64,000 nt of DNA, from contig JAFSNB010000015.1 of assembly GCA_017447625.1 (NCBI GenBank), forward strand, positions 34,945 through 98,944. The letters are read 5' to 3'. The translations under genes and the position numbers were made by a program. Source of the DNA: Bacteroidaceae bacterium. Lineage in GTDB: Bacteria > Bacteroidota > Bacteroidia > Bacteroidales > Bacteroidaceae. Positions 16,811 through 26,221 of this stretch are shown here, in pieces. Every line of letters starts with the position of its first letter. The stretch's first letter is position 1. The notes below the pieces were generated by a model, which saw only the letters and a list, made by a program, of their open reading frames with translations, had not been told where the DNA came from and did not search any database.

Positions 16811-17923
16811 TTATTTTTCTTCTGCTAATTTAATTACTTCTCGAGCTATGACTTCGGCTGAGTCGCGGAAGGCCATCGCGAGAGCGTTCTCACCGAGGCT
16901 GCGATAGGGATTAGTGGGTTCGGTGAGCGTCTTAATGGCAAGTGGAATTAGCTGATCCACTGCATCTGCATCCTTGACCATGAGGGCAGCCTGACGATTC
17001 ACGAGAGCCATAGCGTTGTGTGTCTGATGATCTTCAGCTACGTTGGGTGAAGGAACGAGGATGGCAGGCTTGCCCAACAGACAGATCTCGCTGATACTGC
17101 TCGCTCCGGCACGACTGATAACCAAGTCAGCGGCACGATAGGCCTCGTCCATGTGGCTGATGAAGTCCGTGACCTTCAGATTGGGCGGACAACCGCGCTC
17201 GGTGAGCGTCTTATGAATCTCCTCGAAATAGTAGCCGCCAGTCTGCCACACGAACTGCACACGTGTCTCAGCGATATCATCCAAATGACTGAGCACGCTC
17301 TCGTTGATGGTTCGTGCACCGAGACTTCCGCCGATAATCAGCACTACTGGACGGATGGGATTGAAGCCAATCTTCTCAACAGCCTGAGCATGAGAGAGCG
17401 GACATTGGGCCAACTGCTGGCGGACTGGATTGCCCGTAAGCATTATCTTCTCCTTGGGGAAGAAACGCTCCATTCCTTCGTATGCCACACAAATCTTGCG
17501 CGCGTTCTTAGCCAGCAGTTTGTTGGTGACACCGGCATAGGAGTTCTGCTCCTGCAATAGAGTGGGAACGCCCATCTTTGCAGCCATATTCAGAGTTGGG
17601 CCGCTGGCATAGCCGCCTACGCCCACAGCCACGTCGGGACGGAAGTCCTTGATGATGCGGCGTGCCATACGCTGACTCTTCAGTATCTTCCACAGGACTG
17701 ATATGTTCTTCCAGAGATGCTTGCGGTCAAAACCGGCTATGGGCAATCCCTTGATTTCGTAACCGGCTGCCGGCACACGCTGCATCTCCATCCGACCTTC
17801 GGCTCCTACGAAGAGGATCTCGGCTTCGGGCTGAATGCTTTTGATGGCATTGGCTATGCTGAGTGCGGGGAATATGTGACCTCCTGTGCCACCTCCGCTG
17901 ACTATGACTCTAATGGGCTTCAT
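16811..17923 (-). CDS. murG: UDP-GlcNAc transferase MurG
   Basis: This enzyme transfers GlcNAc to lipid I to make lipid II on the inner face of the cytoplasmic membrane (370 aa). The GT28 motifs are visible: VSGGGTGGHIFPALSIANAI at the N-terminus, GVGGYASGP, LLQEQNSYAG, GGSLGA and the acceptor-proximal VISRAGASSISEI. Length is normal. It lies between ftsW and murC in the cluster. Confidence 0.97.
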   Translation of the reverse strand: MKPIRVIVSGGGTGGHIFPALSIANAIKSIQPEAEILFVGAEGRMEMQRVPAAGYEIKGLPIAGFDRKHLWKNISVLWKILKSQRMARRIIKDFRPDVAVGVGGYASGPTLNMAAKMGVPTLLQEQNSYAGVTNKLLAKNARKICVAYEGMERFFPKEKIMLTGNPVRQQLAQCPLSHAQAVEKIGFNPIRPVVLIIGGSLGARTINESVLSHLDDIAETRVQFVWQTGGYYFEEIHKTLTERGCPPNLKVTDFISHMDEAYRAADLVISRAGASSISEICLLGKPAILVPSPNVAEDHQTHNAMALVNRQAALMVKDADAVDQLIPLAIKTLTEPTNPYRSLGENALAMAFRDSAEVIAREVIKLAEEK

Positions 17924-17964
17924 TTCTTAAGTTATTTCTTTTTATATTTTCGTTATTACAGTAT

Positions 17965-18013
17965 AACGTGATTTCGTTAATTATGAATTATGCATTCTTA
18001 ATTATGAATTAAT
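17965..18013. repeat. AATTATGAATTATGCATT module between ftsW and murG
   Basis: The gap holds an A/T-rich palindromic stretch built from AATTATGAATT and GCATT units. The same kind of stretch recurs at 21930, 39406, 42478, 53117 and 56303. No gene or clear promoter is visible here. Confidence 0.6.
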
Positions 18014-18015
18014 CT

Positions 18016-19215
18016 TCAAGCATTAGCTAACGCTTCCTGCCTCTGTTTGGCTGAACGGCTGATGCTTATCATCATTCCGATATATATACAGTTCATCAGG
18101 ATTGAGGAACCGCCTCGACTGACCAAAGGCAGAGGCTGGCCTGTGACGGGAGCGATGCCTACGGCCACGCACATATTCACCATAGCCTGAGTTGCTATGA
18201 GCAAGGCGAGCCCCATGATTAGGAACGCGGGGAAGTTCTTCTCGCATTTGGATGCAATGCGCGCCGCCCTATATAATAATATAATGTACATGAACATCAC
18301 GAGGAAGCCTCCTATCAAACCCAGTTCTTCAAGTATGATGGCATAGATGAAGTCTGAGTAAGCCTGAGGCAGGAAGTCGCGCACGCGGCTGTTGCCTGGT
18401 CCGCAACCGATTATGCCGCTGCTGGAGATGGCGATATGCGCCTGAGTAATCTGCGGATTAGTGCTGAGATCGTATTCTTTCGGGTCATCGGGCATACCAG
18501 AATGATTATTCAGGCGGTGGGCCCAAGTGGGCAGACGATGCATCATTGGCAGTTCGCTCATCTTCTGTATGGTCTCCTCGGACGACACCTTAATGGTTGT
18601 GTATCCGATAGAGCCGCAGACAACAACGATTCCGGCTATTATGCCCAGAGGCTTCCAAGGTACCTGACCGATTATCATCATCAGCAGGACAACTATAGCT
18701 GTGAGGGCGGACGTGGAGAAATTCTCAGGAACAATAAGCAGGCAGATGACGCCGGAGATGCAGAATATCCACCAGAAGGTATCCATCGTGCCGCGGTTGT
18801 TCTTGTCGCGGATGATGCTTAGCAGCCACGCAACAACGACAATCAGCGACCCCTTGGCCACCTCTGACGGCTGGAAGGATATGCCGAAGATGTTAAACCA
18901 ACGGTTTGCTCCGTTCACATCACTTCCCATCAACAGGGCTGTGAGCAGCATCACGATACTCAACAGCGGGCCAAACAGCACTATACCGCCAAAGAAACGG
19001 CAGGGGATGCGATGCACTATCCACGCGACGACCACTCCCAGGATAATAGTCACCATGTGACCCATCACGGGCTTCCAGAAGGCACCGCTCTGATAGCTCA
19101 TATTGCTTGAGGCGGAATAAACCTCGAGGACAGAGACAATGCAAAGCACGAAGAGAACCATCCAGAAGATCTTATCGCCTTCGAAGAGAATACCTAAGTT
19201 GAGTTTCTTGTTCAT
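18016..19215 (-). CDS. ftsW: Lipid II polymerase FtsW
   Basis: This SEDS-family membrane protein (399 aa) polymerises septal glycan chains with its partner transpeptidase FtsI, encoded in the same cluster. About ten hydrophobic segments are visible. The SEDS signature regions include NRWFNIFGISFQPSEVAKGS, then AIILEELGLIGG and a final GGSSILMN motif. It follows murD by 14 nt. Confidence 0.95.
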   Translation of the reverse strand: MNKKLNLGILFEGDKIFWMVLFVLCIVSVLEVYSASSNMSYQSGAFWKPVMGHMVTIILGVVVAWIVHRIPCRFFGGIVLFGPLLSIVMLLTALLMGSDVNGANRWFNIFGISFQPSEVAKGSLIVVVAWLLSIIRDKNNRGTMDTFWWIFCISGVICLLIVPENFSTSALTAIVVLLMMIIGQVPWKPLGIIAGIVVVCGSIGYTTIKVSSEETIQKMSELPMMHRLPTWAHRLNNHSGMPDDPKEYDLSTNPQITQAHIAISSSGIIGCGPGNSRVRDFLPQAYSDFIYAIILEELGLIGGFLVMFMYIILLYRAARIASKCEKNFPAFLIMGLALLIATQAMVNMCVAVGIAPVTGQPLPLVSRGGSSILMNCIYIGMMISISRSAKQRQEALANA

Positions 19216-19229
19216 GAGTCAATGGTTAT

Positions 19230-20561
19230 TTATAGTGCGCGGACAAATTCTTTGAACTGTTCGCCGCGATCCTCCATATTCTTGAAGAGGTCGAAGCTGG
19301 CGCAGCAGGGGCTGAGCAGTACGGTGTCGCCGGGTTGTGCCATGCGGTAGCACTCGTTGACACAATCGCGCATAGAGCGCACTTCGGCGGTGGGGATTCC
19401 TATCGGGTCGAAGAACTCATGCAGTTTGCGGTTATCCACCCCGAGGAAGACGAGACCACGGCATTTCTGGCGCACCAGATCACGGATGGCTTCGTAGTCG
19501 TTACCTTTGTCCAAGCCTCCGAGGATGAGGATTACGGGAGTCTTCATGCTATCAAGTGCGTACCAGCAGGCATCGACATTGGTGGCTTTTGAGTCGTTGA
19601 CGAAGTGGACGCCGCGCACGTCACAGACTCGTTCCAAGCGGTGCTCCACACCTTTGAAATCGCTCAGACTCTTACGGATCTGCTCGTTGCTTATGCCGCT
19701 CAGGTCGGCTGTTATGCCGGCGGCGAGGCTGTTGTACAGGTTGTGTTTGCCTGTGAGAGAGAGAGCTTCTTGCTCCATGTTGAACGGTGTGGGCTTCTCG
19801 ATTACATATTCGCCATCAGCGATATAGCCTATCATTCCTTGTTTTTTCAGTATGCTGAACGGGCAGAGGCGGCTCTCGATATGGTATTTCTTCAGTTCCT
19901 GAGCGATTATAGGGTCGTCGTTCCAGAAGACGAAGGCATCGTCCTTTGTCTGGTTGCGGATTATGCGCATCTTCGAATCCGTGTAGTTCTGCATCTTGAA
20001 GTCGTAGCGATCAAGATGGTCTGGCGTGATATTGAGCAACACGGCGATGTTGGCGCGGAAATCGTACATATTGTCAAGCTGAAAACTGGAAAGCTCGATG
20101 ACATAGATTGCATGAGGATCTTCGGCTACCTGTAAGGCAAGTGAATTGCCGATGTTACCAGCGAGCCCCACGTCATAGCCTGCATTCTTGAAGATATGGT
20201 AGATGAGGCTCGTGGTTGTGGTCTTGCCGTTTGAGCCGGTGATGCACACCATCTTGGAGTTGGTATAGCGTCCTGCGAATTCAATCTCGCTAATGATGGG
20301 GATGCCTGCGGCCCGTACCTTCTGAATCATTGGAGCCTTGTCAGGAATACCAGGACTCTTGATAATTTCCTTGGCATTCAGGATAAGATTTTCGGTGTGC
20401 TGTCCCTCTTCCCAAGGAATCTGACGCTCATCGAGCATCTGCTTATAGTGGGGCTTTATCTTGCCCATGTCGGAGACGAAGACTTCGAAGCCTTTCTTCT
20501 TAGCCAACACAGCTGCACCCACGCCGCTTTCGGCTGCTCCCAATATGACGATTCTGTCCAT
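19230..20561 (-). CDS. murD: UDP-MurNAc-L-alanine--D-glutamate ligase
   Basis: This cytoplasmic Mur ligase adds D-Glu (443 aa). Features are ILGAAESGVGAAVLAKKKG at the N-terminus, the ATP loop GSNGKTTTTS, a metal-binding ELSSFQLD and the C-terminal FVNDSKATNVDA and LSPCCASFD segments. It starts only 2 nt after the mraY stop, which indicates coupled expression. Confidence 0.97.
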   Translation of the reverse strand: MDRIVILGAAESGVGAAVLAKKKGFEVFVSDMGKIKPHYKQMLDERQIPWEEGQHTENLILNAKEIIKSPGIPDKAPMIQKVRAAGIPIISEIEFAGRYTNSKMVCITGSNGKTTTTSLIYHIFKNAGYDVGLAGNIGNSLALQVAEDPHAIYVIELSSFQLDNMYDFRANIAVLLNITPDHLDRYDFKMQNYTDSKMRIIRNQTKDDAFVFWNDDPIIAQELKKYHIESRLCPFSILKKQGMIGYIADGEYVIEKPTPFNMEQEALSLTGKHNLYNSLAAGITADLSGISNEQIRKSLSDFKGVEHRLERVCDVRGVHFVNDSKATNVDACWYALDSMKTPVILILGGLDKGNDYEAIRDLVRQKCRGLVFLGVDNRKLHEFFDPIGIPTAEVRSMRDCVNECYRMAQPGDTVLLSPCCASFDLFKNMEDRGEQFKEFVRAL

Positions 20562-20563
20562 GA

Positions 20564-21826
20564 TTATCTTATCTTTAGGGTTACGATGGCCAAAGCAGCC
20601 ATCATGATTGTTACTATCCAGAAGCGAACGGTGATCTTACTCTCTAACCAGCAGCCGCGAGGCCAATTGAGGAACACACGGAAGTCAGCTGGCAACTGAC
20701 CCGGCTTAACACGGAAGGTGTCGTGAAGCGGAGCACGCTTAAACACACGCAGTTTCTTGCCGCGCTTGTTTCCGAATTTTGCAACCTCTGTCTGCAAAAT
20801 AACGCTTATACTCTCCATGAGGAAGACGAAGCAGATGATTGGGATAAGCAGTTCCTTGTGTATGATTATGGCCGTCACAGCCAAGACACCGCCAATGGCC
20901 AAACTGCCCGTGTCCCCCATAAATATCTGAGCGGGATAGGCGTTGTACCAAAGGAAACCGATGAGAGCACCGACGAAGGCAAGAAGGAATATAACCAGTT
21001 CCTCAGAACCTGGCACGAACATGATGTTCAGGTAGGCGGCCATATTGATGTGCGAACTCACGTATGCCAACACACCGAGCGCCAGAGCCATTATTGCCGA
21101 GTTGCCCGCACAAAGGCCATCCATTCCGTCGTTTAGGTTTGCACCGTTGGAGACTGCCATCACAACGAATGTGGTGACGACGACGAAGAATATCCATCCA
21201 GCGGCACGCTTGTATTTGCCGAAGAAAGCCATAGCCTCGGTATAACTGAGGTTATTGTTCTTAACGAATGGGATAGTGGTGAGGGTGGATTTCACAGGCT
21301 CGCTCTTATGTACCACCTCTACTCCATTCTTCTGATCCATAGTTATATTCTCGCGAATCACGGCATCGGGACTAAGCCACAGTGTGAGGCCAACACCCAA
21401 ACCGAGCAACGCCTGACCGGCGAGTTTGAAGATAGGACGCATTCCGTCCTTGCTGCGCTTCATTTTCAGATAATCATCGATGAAACCGAGCAAACCGAAC
21501 CATACGATGGTTACAAGCATTATGAGCATATAGATGTTGCGCAGACGACCGAAGAGGAGACTGGGAACGACAGTGGCAACTATAATGATCACACCGCCCA
21601 TAGTTGGCACACCAACCTTATCTACTCCAAACGGGTCGATACTCGGATCGCGCTGTTCCTCGACTGCATTGCGTTTCCGCATGTATTTGATGAACCACTC
21701 ACCAAACCAAGCGGAAATAATGAGCGAGAGGACCAGCGTCAGCAATGCACGGAAGCTGATGTATGTCCACAGATGGGAACCTGAAATTCCAAACTGACTG
21801 AGATATCGGAAGAAATAGTATAGCAT
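20564..21826 (-). CDS. mraY: Phospho-MurNAc-pentapeptide translocase
   Basis: This integral membrane enzyme makes lipid I from UDP-MurNAc-pentapeptide and undecaprenyl phosphate. It has 420 aa and about ten transmembrane segments. Active-site motifs are GFIDDYLK, NGANLNDGMDGLCAG and FMGDTGSLAIGG. A periplasmic or cytoplasmic insertion around residues 155-195 makes it longer than the E. coli enzyme, as is common in Bacteroidota. Confidence 0.96.
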   Translation of the reverse strand: MLYYFFRYLSQFGISGSHLWTYISFRALLTLVLSLIISAWFGEWFIKYMRKRNAVEEQRDPSIDPFGVDKVGVPTMGGVIIIVATVVPSLLFGRLRNIYMLIMLVTIVWFGLLGFIDDYLKMKRSKDGMRPIFKLAGQALLGLGVGLTLWLSPDAVIRENITMDQKNGVEVVHKSEPVKSTLTTIPFVKNNNLSYTEAMAFFGKYKRAAGWIFFVVVTTFVVMAVSNGANLNDGMDGLCAGNSAIMALALGVLAYVSSHINMAAYLNIMFVPGSEELVIFLLAFVGALIGFLWYNAYPAQIFMGDTGSLAIGGVLAVTAIIIHKELLIPIICFVFLMESISVILQTEVAKFGNKRGKKLRVFKRAPLHDTFRVKPGQLPADFRVFLNWPRGCWLESKITVRFWIVTIMMAALAIVTLKIR

Positions 21827-21888
21827 TTATTTAGTTTAAAGTTTAATGTTTAAAGTTTAATGTAATTAGTTTCAGGTTTCAAGTTCAA

Positions 21889-21953
21889 CGCGCAGCCCAA
21901 TTTTGCATTATGACGTACTGATGAGCGAAGTCGAATAATTATGCATTATGAAT
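21889..21953 (-). repeat. Composite module overlapping the murE stop
   Basis: In the murE direction the stop codon lies within AATTCATAATGCATAATT. An almost unchanged stretch, ATTCGACTTCGCTCATCAGT then ACGTCATAATGCA and GGGCTGCGCG, follows. The same module, in the same sense orientation, follows the PorT-like gene at 56314-56383. Confidence 0.75.
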
Positions 21954-23403
21954 TGTTTCCAAACGCTTCGCGCACTACCTCATGGTCATCGAAATGATGC
22001 TTCACGCCCTTTATTTCCTGGTAATCCTCATGTCCTTTGCCAGCAATCAGAATTACATCACCAGGCTGAGCCAGCATAGTGGCAGTGCGGATAGCCTCGC
22101 GGCGGTCGGCGATGGAGATCACCTTCTTCATATCTTCGGGTGTGAGGCCTGCCAGCATATCGTTGATTATATCCTGCGGCTCCTCGAAGCGGGGGTTATC
22201 GCTGGTTATGATAACGCGGTCGGAAGCACGCACGGCGCTCTGTGCCATCAGCGGGCGCTTGCCCTTGTCACGATTACCGCCAGCGCCGCATACGGTGATG
22301 CATTGTCCGCGATGCTTCAGAATCTCGTTTATTGTGGCCAGAACATTGTCCAGTGCATCGGGCGTGTGGGCATAATCCACAATTGCGGTAACACCGTTGT
22401 TGGAGCGTATAGTCTCAAAGCGCCCGTTCACGGGATGCAGGGTGCTGAGTTGCAGCAGCACATCCTCCTGCTTACGACCAAGGCAGACTGCGGCTCCGAA
22501 GACAGCCAGCAGGTTGCTCACGTTGAAATGTCCGATGAACTGCACGTTCAGCTCGCTTCCATTCATTTCAATCTGCATACCGTCAAAGCCCTCTTCAAGG
22601 ATGCGTGCATGGAAGTCGGCCACCGTGCGCTGCGAATAGGTATATACCTTTGCCTGTGTATTCTGCACCATTACGGAGCCGTTCTTGTCATCAGCGTTGA
22701 TTACGGCGAAAGCATCCTTGCCAAGACTGTCGAAGAAGGCTTTCTTCGCGTCGCGATAGTTCTCGAAAGTCTTATGATAGTCAAGATGGTCACGTGTGAG
22801 GTTGGTGAAGATGCCGCCACGGAACTTCAGACCGCCGATACGATGCTGAACGACGCTGTGGCTGCTAACTTCCATGAAAGCGTACTTGCAGCCCTCGTCT
22901 GCCATTCGGCCGAGCAGTCGGTTCAGAGTTATGGGGTCAGGCGTAGTGTGCGAAGTGGGTAACGCCTCGCCATCGATGTAGTTGCATACGGTAGAAACCA
23001 AACCGCATTTGTAACCCATTTGGCGGAACATGGTGTAGAGCAGGGTGGCGATAGTGGTCTTGCCGTTTGTGCCGGTGACTCCGATGAGATCCAGCTTCTC
23101 CGTAGGATTACCGAAGAAAGCTGTAGCCGCAGGACTTGAGGCAGCCTCTGAGTTCTCAACCTGTACGAAGGTGACTCCTTCGGGGCACTCGTCTGGCAGC
23201 TGCTCGCAGATCACGGCGGCTGCTCCGGACTCAACAGCTCCTGGAATAAATTTATGTCCGTCAGTCACAGTGCCACGAACTGCTATGAACAGCGTCCCCG
23301 GGGCAACCTGACGAGAGTCTATCTGTACGTCCTTGATATCCACATCAGCGTTTCCTACCACGCTGATTGTCTTAATGTTCTTGATGATTTCTGACAATTT
23401 CAT
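21946..23403 (-). CDS. murE: UDP-MurNAc-tripeptide synthetase
   Basis: MurE adds the third residue of the stem peptide (485 aa). The ATP loop is [16 protein letters not shown]. The C-terminal domain carries DNPRFEEP, and DNPR is the motif associated with meso-diaminopimelate rather than lysine. This fits a Gram-negative wall. Other Mur ligase landmarks are [12 protein letters not shown] and DYAHTPDAL. The last codons and stop run into a dispersed repeat module shared with another gene end. Confidence 0.97.
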   Translation of the reverse strand: MKLSEIIKNIKTISVVGNADVDIKDVQIDSRQVAPGTLFIAVRGTVTDGHKFIPGAVESGAAAVICEQLPDECPEGVTFVQVENSEAASSPAATAFFGNPTEKLDLIGVTGTNGKTTIATLLYTMFRQMGYKCGLVSTVCNYIDGEALPTSHTTPDPITLNRLLGRMADEGCKYAFMEVSSHSVVQHRIGGLKFRGGIFTNLTRDHLDYHKTFENYRDAKKAFFDSLGKDAFAVINADDKNGSVMVQNTQAKVYTYSQRTVADFHARILEEGFDGMQIEMNGSELNVQFIGHFNVSNLLAVFGAAVCLGRKQEDVLLQLSTLHPVNGRFETIRSNNGVTAIVDYAHTPDALDNVLATINEILKHRGQCITVCGAGGNRDKGKRPLMAQSAVRASDRVIITSDNPRFEEPQDIINDMLAGLTPEDMKKVISIADRREAIRTATMLAQPGDVILIAGKGHEDYQEIKGVKHHFDDHEVVREAFGNNS

Positions 23404-23474
23404 ATCGCTTCTACTCCTTTATATATTTTAATGTGTAATATCACTTTAACTTTTTAACCTTTTAACTGTTTAAC

Positions 23475-25559
23475 TTAATTTGCCTTAGCGGTGGCTTTCA
23501 GCGTCAGCGTGACAACCTGGCCGTGCTTTACCTTGCTGTCTGCCTTTATGTCTTGACTGCTTACGAGGCCGCTACCAAGAATCTTTGCGCGGAGGCCGAG
23601 CTGCTCCACTAGGCTCACGGCATCGCGGGCACCAAGACCTTGCAAGTCGGGCATTACGCCTTCGGTAAGTTGTGGCAACTCGGGAGCTGAGGGCGCTGTG
23701 AGCACCGATGTACTGTCAGCAGCCTCTTCCGCCTCACGGAAGACGCCCTTGGCCATCACCGTCTGGGCAATCTCACTGAATACGGGACCGCACTGGCCGC
23801 CACCGCTGGCAGGCAGGCCGCTCTTCTTGATACAAACGATGCAGCTGTATTTCGGAGCCTCGCTGGGATAGAAGCCGCAGAAGCTCACCATATAACGGGC
23901 TGTGCCGTTGTGATAGGAGCCGTGCTCATCGGCCACCTGTGCCGTACCAGTCTTGCCACACACCTTGAACTGCTTACAACCAGCCTTGCGTCCGAGGCCT
24001 TTCGGGTGGTTCACTACCATCTCCAGGATGGTGCGTATGTCCTTCAGCGTATGTGGAGAGCAGATGCGCTCTTTGATTACCTCCACGGGGAACTCTTTCA
24101 CCGTCTGCCCTTCTTTCTGGATTTCGCGCACGAAACGCGGTTTGACCATACGTCCGTTATTAGCTATGGCGTTGTAGAAAGTCAGAGTGTATATGGGCGG
24201 AATCTGTGTCTCATAGCCGATGCTCATCCAAGGCAGGGCTGTCTTACTCCAGTTCGAGCCGTCGGGTTTCGGACGGCGCACATTCGGTTTGCCTGCTCCG
24301 GGGAAGGGCAGCTCGAACGGAACCCCAACGCCCTCACGGTAGAGGCCATCGACATACTTCTCCGGGTTCTGACGATAGTGGTCGTCGATTATTCGGCTCA
24401 CGCCCACGTTGCTCGAGTACATCAGCACCTCGGGTATAGAGATGCGTCCGTAGCCGCCGCGGCGCCAGTTGTGGTCCTTCATATTGCGTCCGTGCATCAT
24501 CCATTGTCCGTTGCCCGTCTCGATATAGTCGTCCATCTTGATGACTCCGTCCTCAAGAGCCACCATCATCGAAGCGGTCTTGAAGGTCGAACCGGGTTCC
24601 CAGAGGTCGGTGATGGCGTTGTTCTTCACTTCGGCATAGCGTCCGTCTGGCATACGCGTCATATTCACTATGGCCTTGACATCGCCAGTGGCCACTTCCA
24701 TAAGCACGACCACGCCAATCTCACCGTTTATCTCTTTCAACTTCTTCACGATGGCCTTTTCCGCAGCGTCTTGCATTCCGACATCTATCGTGGTGATAAG
24801 GTCAAGTCCATCTACCGGCTCGAGATCAGTCTTGTCCATCCAGTATGAGCGCACTTTCTCGCGGTGGTACTTACCATTCGTGCCGCGCAGTATTGAGTCG
24901 TATGCCAGTTCGATTCCGTTCTTGGCGGAGTCGGAGGTGGACATTAGCGAACCGAGCGTGCGTTTGGCCATATTCCCGTATGGTTTCTGGCGCTGGGGAA
25001 TCTCGTCCCCATAGAAGCCCGACTTCATACGTCCGTAGCGTACGTAGGGCAGTTTAAGGAATTCGCGGTATTTTATGTACGATACGTTGTTTGCCAAAGT
25101 GATGGTACGGCGTATGCCCTTCTGTCCGGCTTCTATGCGCTTGCCGTTTATGCGTGCCTGCTCAAGCTGCTTGCGGAAATCAGCCGCCGTGCGGTTGGGG
25201 AAGAGCTTGCTCAAACCGATGCAGAGACTATCAGCCTCTTTCACAAATGTGGTGTCGCGCCACACGCGCAGTTTCCTTTCGGCCACGCTATCTTTGCGGT
25301 CGATTACTGCGAAGTCGGCACAAATGGTGTAGATAGGCATCGAACCGACCATGAGCTGTCCGTCTGCCGAATAGATATTGCCGCGTGCTGCCGGAATGTC
25401 GCGCTGCTCGGCAGCCATGCGTTCGCGCACAGTCTCCCAGTAGCCCGAGCGGAAATACATCTCGTACCCGGCCTTGCCCACTATGGCAGCTCCCACCGTA
25501 GCCAGAATGATGATAATGGCTGAATAGCGCGGTATCGTTCTTTTCTTGTCGAAATTCAT
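23475..25559 (-). CDS. ftsI: Septal transpeptidase FtsI (class B PBP) with PASTA domain
   Basis: This penicillin-binding protein cross-links septal peptidoglycan (694 aa). An N-terminal transmembrane segment (IIIILATVGAAIVGKAGYEM) is followed by the pedestal domain (RGNIYSADGQLMVGSMP). The transpeptidase domain has the nucleophile motif STFK, the SSN motif (YSSNVGVSR) and KTGTAQ. A single C-terminal PASTA-like domain (MPDLQGLGARDAVSLVEQLG) follows, as in many Bacteroidota FtsI proteins. It is 44 nt from the ftsL-like gene and probably its partner. Confidence 0.95.
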   Translation of the reverse strand: MNFDKKRTIPRYSAIIIILATVGAAIVGKAGYEMYFRSGYWETVRERMAAEQRDIPAARGNIYSADGQLMVGSMPIYTICADFAVIDRKDSVAERKLRVWRDTTFVKEADSLCIGLSKLFPNRTAADFRKQLEQARINGKRIEAGQKGIRRTITLANNVSYIKYREFLKLPYVRYGRMKSGFYGDEIPQRQKPYGNMAKRTLGSLMSTSDSAKNGIELAYDSILRGTNGKYHREKVRSYWMDKTDLEPVDGLDLITTIDVGMQDAAEKAIVKKLKEINGEIGVVVLMEVATGDVKAIVNMTRMPDGRYAEVKNNAITDLWEPGSTFKTASMMVALEDGVIKMDDYIETGNGQWMMHGRNMKDHNWRRGGYGRISIPEVLMYSSNVGVSRIIDDHYRQNPEKYVDGLYREGVGVPFELPFPGAGKPNVRRPKPDGSNWSKTALPWMSIGYETQIPPIYTLTFYNAIANNGRMVKPRFVREIQKEGQTVKEFPVEVIKERICSPHTLKDIRTILEMVVNHPKGLGRKAGCKQFKVCGKTGTAQVADEHGSYHNGTARYMVSFCGFYPSEAPKYSCIVCIKKSGLPASGGGQCGPVFSEIAQTVMAKGVFREAEEAADSTSVLTAPSAPELPQLTEGVMPDLQGLGARDAVSLVEQLGLRAKILGSGLVSSQDIKADSKVKHGQVVTLTLKATAKAN

Positions 25560-25603
25560 ATATATTGGTCCTCCTTTTACATTTAACTGTTAATTCTTCG
25601 CTT

Positions 25604-26158
25604 TTACTTCTTAATGATAAAAGGCGGTTCCTTGGATATCGTCAAAGTCGTGTCGCCATAGAGACGCAGCTTTTGCTCCAACACACTCTGGCGGCTCTGT
25701 TGCGTCAGTTCGCTGTAGCGTGTGAGAGCGAAATTCTTTCTCTCCACCAGTTCCTTGCGTAAGTTCTCTTCATGGATGATTTCCTGCTGTGCCATGTATC
25801 GGTTTGAAATATATACGATGCCTAAGACCACGAGCAGCAAGATAAACCAGATCTCGCGGCGGATGAAAGTTCCAAGCAGGAATTCTCCGCCCAGGATTTC
25901 GCGCACAGTCACCTGGGGCAGGTCTTCCGATTGGAAAAACCTTCCCCAGATGCCTTTGCTTTTCGTCTGCTCGCTGTCATCTACAACTGCATCAGGAACA
26001 GCGTCGGCTGTTTCCGTGTCATCATCGGCATCCGGCACAGCATCGGCAATGACTGCCGTTGGGACGTCCTTTTCCTCGTCCACAGCAGCAGGCTCATCAC
26101 CTTCCCCCCAAGTCACCTCGAGTGGGATGTCGGGTGTTTTGCTCTTCTCCTTTTTCAT
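25604..26158 (-). CDS. FtsL-like division protein
   Basis: This 184-aa bitopic protein has a long acidic, Ala/Asp/Val-rich cytoplasmic region (residues 1-70). A conserved-looking segment (VTVREILGGEFLLGTFIRRE) comes next, followed by one transmembrane helix (IWFILLLVVLGIVYISNRY). The rest is a periplasmic coiled coil (HEENLRKELVERKNFALTRY). Its position between rsmH and ftsI is that of FtsL, and the topology matches the FtsL-like family of Bacteroidota. Sequence identity with proteobacterial FtsL is not visible. The acidic extension is unusual in composition. Confidence 0.8.
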   Translation of the reverse strand: MKKEKSKTPDIPLEVTWGEGDEPAAVDEEKDVPTAVIADAVPDADDDTETADAVPDAVVDDSEQTKSKGIWGRFFQSEDLPQVTVREILGGEFLLGTFIRREIWFILLLVVLGIVYISNRYMAQQEIIHEENLRKELVERKNFALTRYSELTQQSRQSVLEQKLRLYGDTTLTISKEPPFIIKK

Positions 26159-26221
26159 ATATCGCTTCTACTCCTTGTAAAATTATTGCTCGTTGCTCTT
26201 TTGTGTGTTTTTCTCTACCCC

